Shown here one piece after another: positions 62,423-64,000 of a DNA stretch of 64,000 nucleotides. This DNA is from Mycolicibacterium sp. S2-37 (GTDB taxonomy: Bacteria > Actinomycetota > Actinomycetes > Mycobacteriales > Mycobacteriaceae), in assembly GCF_017352375.1 (NCBI RefSeq), contig NZ_JAFEVR010000006.1, positions 248,001 to 312,000 of the forward strand. Direction: 5' to 3'. Made by a program: the position numbers and the translations under genes. The notes beneath the pieces are model-generated. The model was not told where the DNA came from, ran no database searches, and was given only the letters and a program-made list of their open reading frames with translations. Numbering within the stretch: the stretch's first letter is position 1; each line of letters opens with the position of its first letter.

Positions 62423-64000
62423 TCATCGGCGGAGGAGTGCACCCGACCGCGCCGGTCGGCGCCGTACCCGCTGCGGCCACCAGAACCACGGACCCATCAG
62501 CGCCGCGATGGACGGCGTCATGAACGCCCGCACCACCAGAGTGTCGAACAGCAGGCCGAGCCCGATCGTCGAGCCGACCTGGGCGACCACGGTGAGTTCG
62601 CTGACCGCCATCGACATCATCGTGAACGCGAACACCAGACCGGCAGCCGTCACCACCGAACCGGTGCCGCCCATCGCGCGGATGATCGCGGTGTTGATGC
62701 CCGCAGGCAACTCCTCTTTCAGGCGCGCCACCAGCAGCAGGTTGTAGTCGGCACCGACGGCCAGCAGGATGATCACCGCCATCGCCATCACCATGAAGTG
62801 CAGGTCGATGCCAAGGATGTGCTGCCACACCAGTACCGAGAGTCCGAACGACGCGCCGAGGGAGATCACCACGGTGCCGACGATCACTGCGGCCGCGATG
62901 AAGGCCCGGGTGATCAGCAGCATGATGATGAAGATCAAAGACAGTGCCGCGATCCCGGCGATCAGCAGGTCGTAGTTGTTGCCCTCCTGCATGTCCTTGA
63001 ACGCCGACGCCGTTCCCGCGATGTAGATGCGCGACCCCTCCAGCGGTGTGCCCTTGATCGCTTCCTTGGCGGCGTTCTTGATCGCGTCGACGCGTTCGAT
63101 GCCCTCCACGGACAGTGGATCGCCCTCGTGGGAGACGATGAATCGGACCGCGTGGCCGTCGGGGGAGATGAAGCTCTCCATCCCGCGCTTGAAGTCTTCA
63201 TTCTCGAAGATCTCCGGTGGCAGATAGAACGTGTCGTCGTTCATCGCGTCATTGAACGCCTCGCCCATCGCGCTGGAGTTCTCCTGCTGGGCTGCGGTCC
63301 ACTCCTGGATCCCGGCCTGAGTGGACTGCATGCTGCGCATCATCGTCTGGGCCGACCGCATCGTCTCGATCTGCTGTGGCATCAGCGCCAGTAGCTCCGG
63401 CAGCAGCGCGTCGAGCCGGTCGAGGTGCGGCAGGAGGTTCTGGATCTCGTCGGTCAACATGTTCGTGCCGTCGATGGCATCGAAGATCGACCGCATCGAC
63501 CAGCAGACCGGGATGTTGTAGCAGTGCGGTTCCCAGTAGAAGTAGTTGCGGATCGGCCGGAAGAAATCGTCGAAATCGGCGATGTGGTCCCGCAGTTGGG
63601 CGATGTCGGCGGCCATCTGGTGGGTCTGGTCGACCATGATGCTGGTGTTGGCGCTCATCTCGGCCATCAGCGTCATCATCCGGCCCATGGTGTCGATCGA
63701 GTTCTGCATCTCGTCGGCCTGCACCAGCATGTTGTCGGTGAGGCCCTCGACGTAGGACCTGGTCAGCTCCTGCATCGTGCCGCCGACGCTCATCTGTGCC
63801 GGAATCGTGCTGTACTCCAACGGCTTACCCTGCGGGCGGGTGATCGCCTGGACGCTGCCGATGCCCTCCACCTTGAAGACGGCCCTGGCGATCTTGTTGA
63901 TCACCAGGAAGTCGGCCGGGTTGCGCAGGTCGTGGTCGCTTTCCACGAGCAGGATCTCGGGGTTGAGCTTGGCCGCCGAGAAGTGCCGCTCCGCGGCGGC
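62423..64000 (-). CDS. MmpL-family lipid transporter, C-terminal part (5' end outside window)
   Basis: Open to the right edge of the window (frame continues through base 64000); 525 codons are visible. It shows MmpL4/MmpL5-like landmarks: [19 protein letters not shown] (porter domain), a long coiled helical insert, [33 protein letters not shown], and the RND membrane half with [16 protein letters not shown] and [16 protein letters not shown] (helices 8-12). MmpL proteins export lipids or siderophores across the inner membrane using protons. Ends with [13 protein letters not shown] partner MmpS would be upstream, outside the window. Confidence 0.93.
   Translation of the reverse strand, partial: AAAERHFSAAKLNPEILLVESDHDLRNPADFLVINKIARAVFKVEGIGSVQAITRPQGKPLEYSTIPAQMSVGGTMQELTRSYVEGLTDNMLVQADEMQNSIDTMGRMMTLMAEMSANTSIMVDQTHQMAADIAQLRDHIADFDDFFRPIRNYFYWEPHCYNIPVCWSMRSIFDAIDGTNMLTDEIQNLLPHLDRLDALLPELLALMPQQIETMRSAQTMMRSMQSTQAGIQEWTAAQQENSSAMGEAFNDAMNDDTFYLPPEIFENEDFKRGMESFISPDGHAVRFIVSHEGDPLSVEGIERVDAIKNAAKEAIKGTPLEGSRIYIAGTASAFKDMQEGNNYDLLIAGIAALSLIFIIMLLITRAFIAAAVIVGTVVISLGASFGLSVLVWQHILGIDLHFMVMAMAVIILLAVGADYNLLLVARLKEELPAGINTAIIRAMGGTGSVVTAAGLVFAFTMMSMAVSELTVVAQVGSTIGLGLLFDTLVVRAFMTPSIAALMGPWFWWPQRVRRRPARSGALLRR

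Noticed and set aside
1-64000. CRISPR arrays, insertion sequences, phage genes, rRNA, known riboswitches
   Set aside because: No regularly spaced repeats, transposase or integrase motifs, or recognisable riboswitch leaders were seen.

Overview
The window looks like a chromosomal segment of a rapidly growing mycobacterium (Mycolicibacterium/Mycobacterium type). The GC content is very high and GTG starts and 4-bp ATGA/GTGA gene overlaps are common. The order of core genes follows the M. tuberculosis Rv2367c-to-Rv2314c neighbourhood: ybeY, a CorC-like CBS protein, a small deaminase-like gene, era, amiA2, recO, uppS, an Rv2360c-like gene, furB/zur, smtB, glyS, an Rv2345-like TPM protein, dgt, dnaG, an Rv2342-like secreted protein, an LppP-like lipoprotein, a MarR-plus-ECF-transporter locus and a tldD/tldE pair. 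Envelope genes typical of mycobacteria (MmpL, DUF732, lipoproteins) close the window.

Three accessory blocks interrupt this core. Block 1 (about 2.8-22.2 kb) separates era from amiA2, which are adjacent in M. tuberculosis. It is a catabolic island. It holds a luciferase-like flavin oxidoreductase, a sugar-lactone/alditol oxidase relative, an MFS carrier, a DapA-family deaminase/aldolase, a proline-racemase-family epimerase with a Ser/Cys catalytic pair, a GntR/FCD regulator, an APC permease, two aldehyde dehydrogenases (one of the 2-oxoglutarate-semialdehyde type), a thioesterase, an SDR, and a GMC dehydrogenase with its small subunit. Five copies of a palindrome, consensus ATTGTCGACAAT, sit upstream of its transcription units, including gntR itself. 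I infer one GntR-controlled regulon for a hydroxyproline-like compound. Two paralogous cNMP/CBS/DUF294 proteins bracket the central part; the second has lost its nucleotidyltransferase aspartates and is paired with a DnaQ-like exonuclease.

Block 2 (about 35.5-41.2 kb) follows a tRNA-Asn and is an arsenic resistance island. It has two convergent arms: arsR / arsO-like flavoprotein / MFS exporter, and arsR2 / acr3 / two arsenate reductases. Both ArsR proteins carry an N-terminal CC pair plus a CxC motif. Block 3 (about 53.0-61.0 kb) starts three bases after a CAT-anticodon tRNA. It holds a GT2 glycosyltransferase, a formyltransferase, a TupA-like ATP-grasp protein, a bacteriophytochrome fused to a SpoIIE-type phosphatase, and two secreted proteins.

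The core part covers ribosome maturation and RNA metabolism (ybeY, era, glyS), DNA metabolism (recO, dgt, dnaG), cell-wall lipid carrier synthesis (uppS) and zinc homeostasis (smtB-zur). I saw no transposase, integrase, CRISPR array or rRNA. All functional calls come from reading the sequence and from family knowledge; no database search was run.
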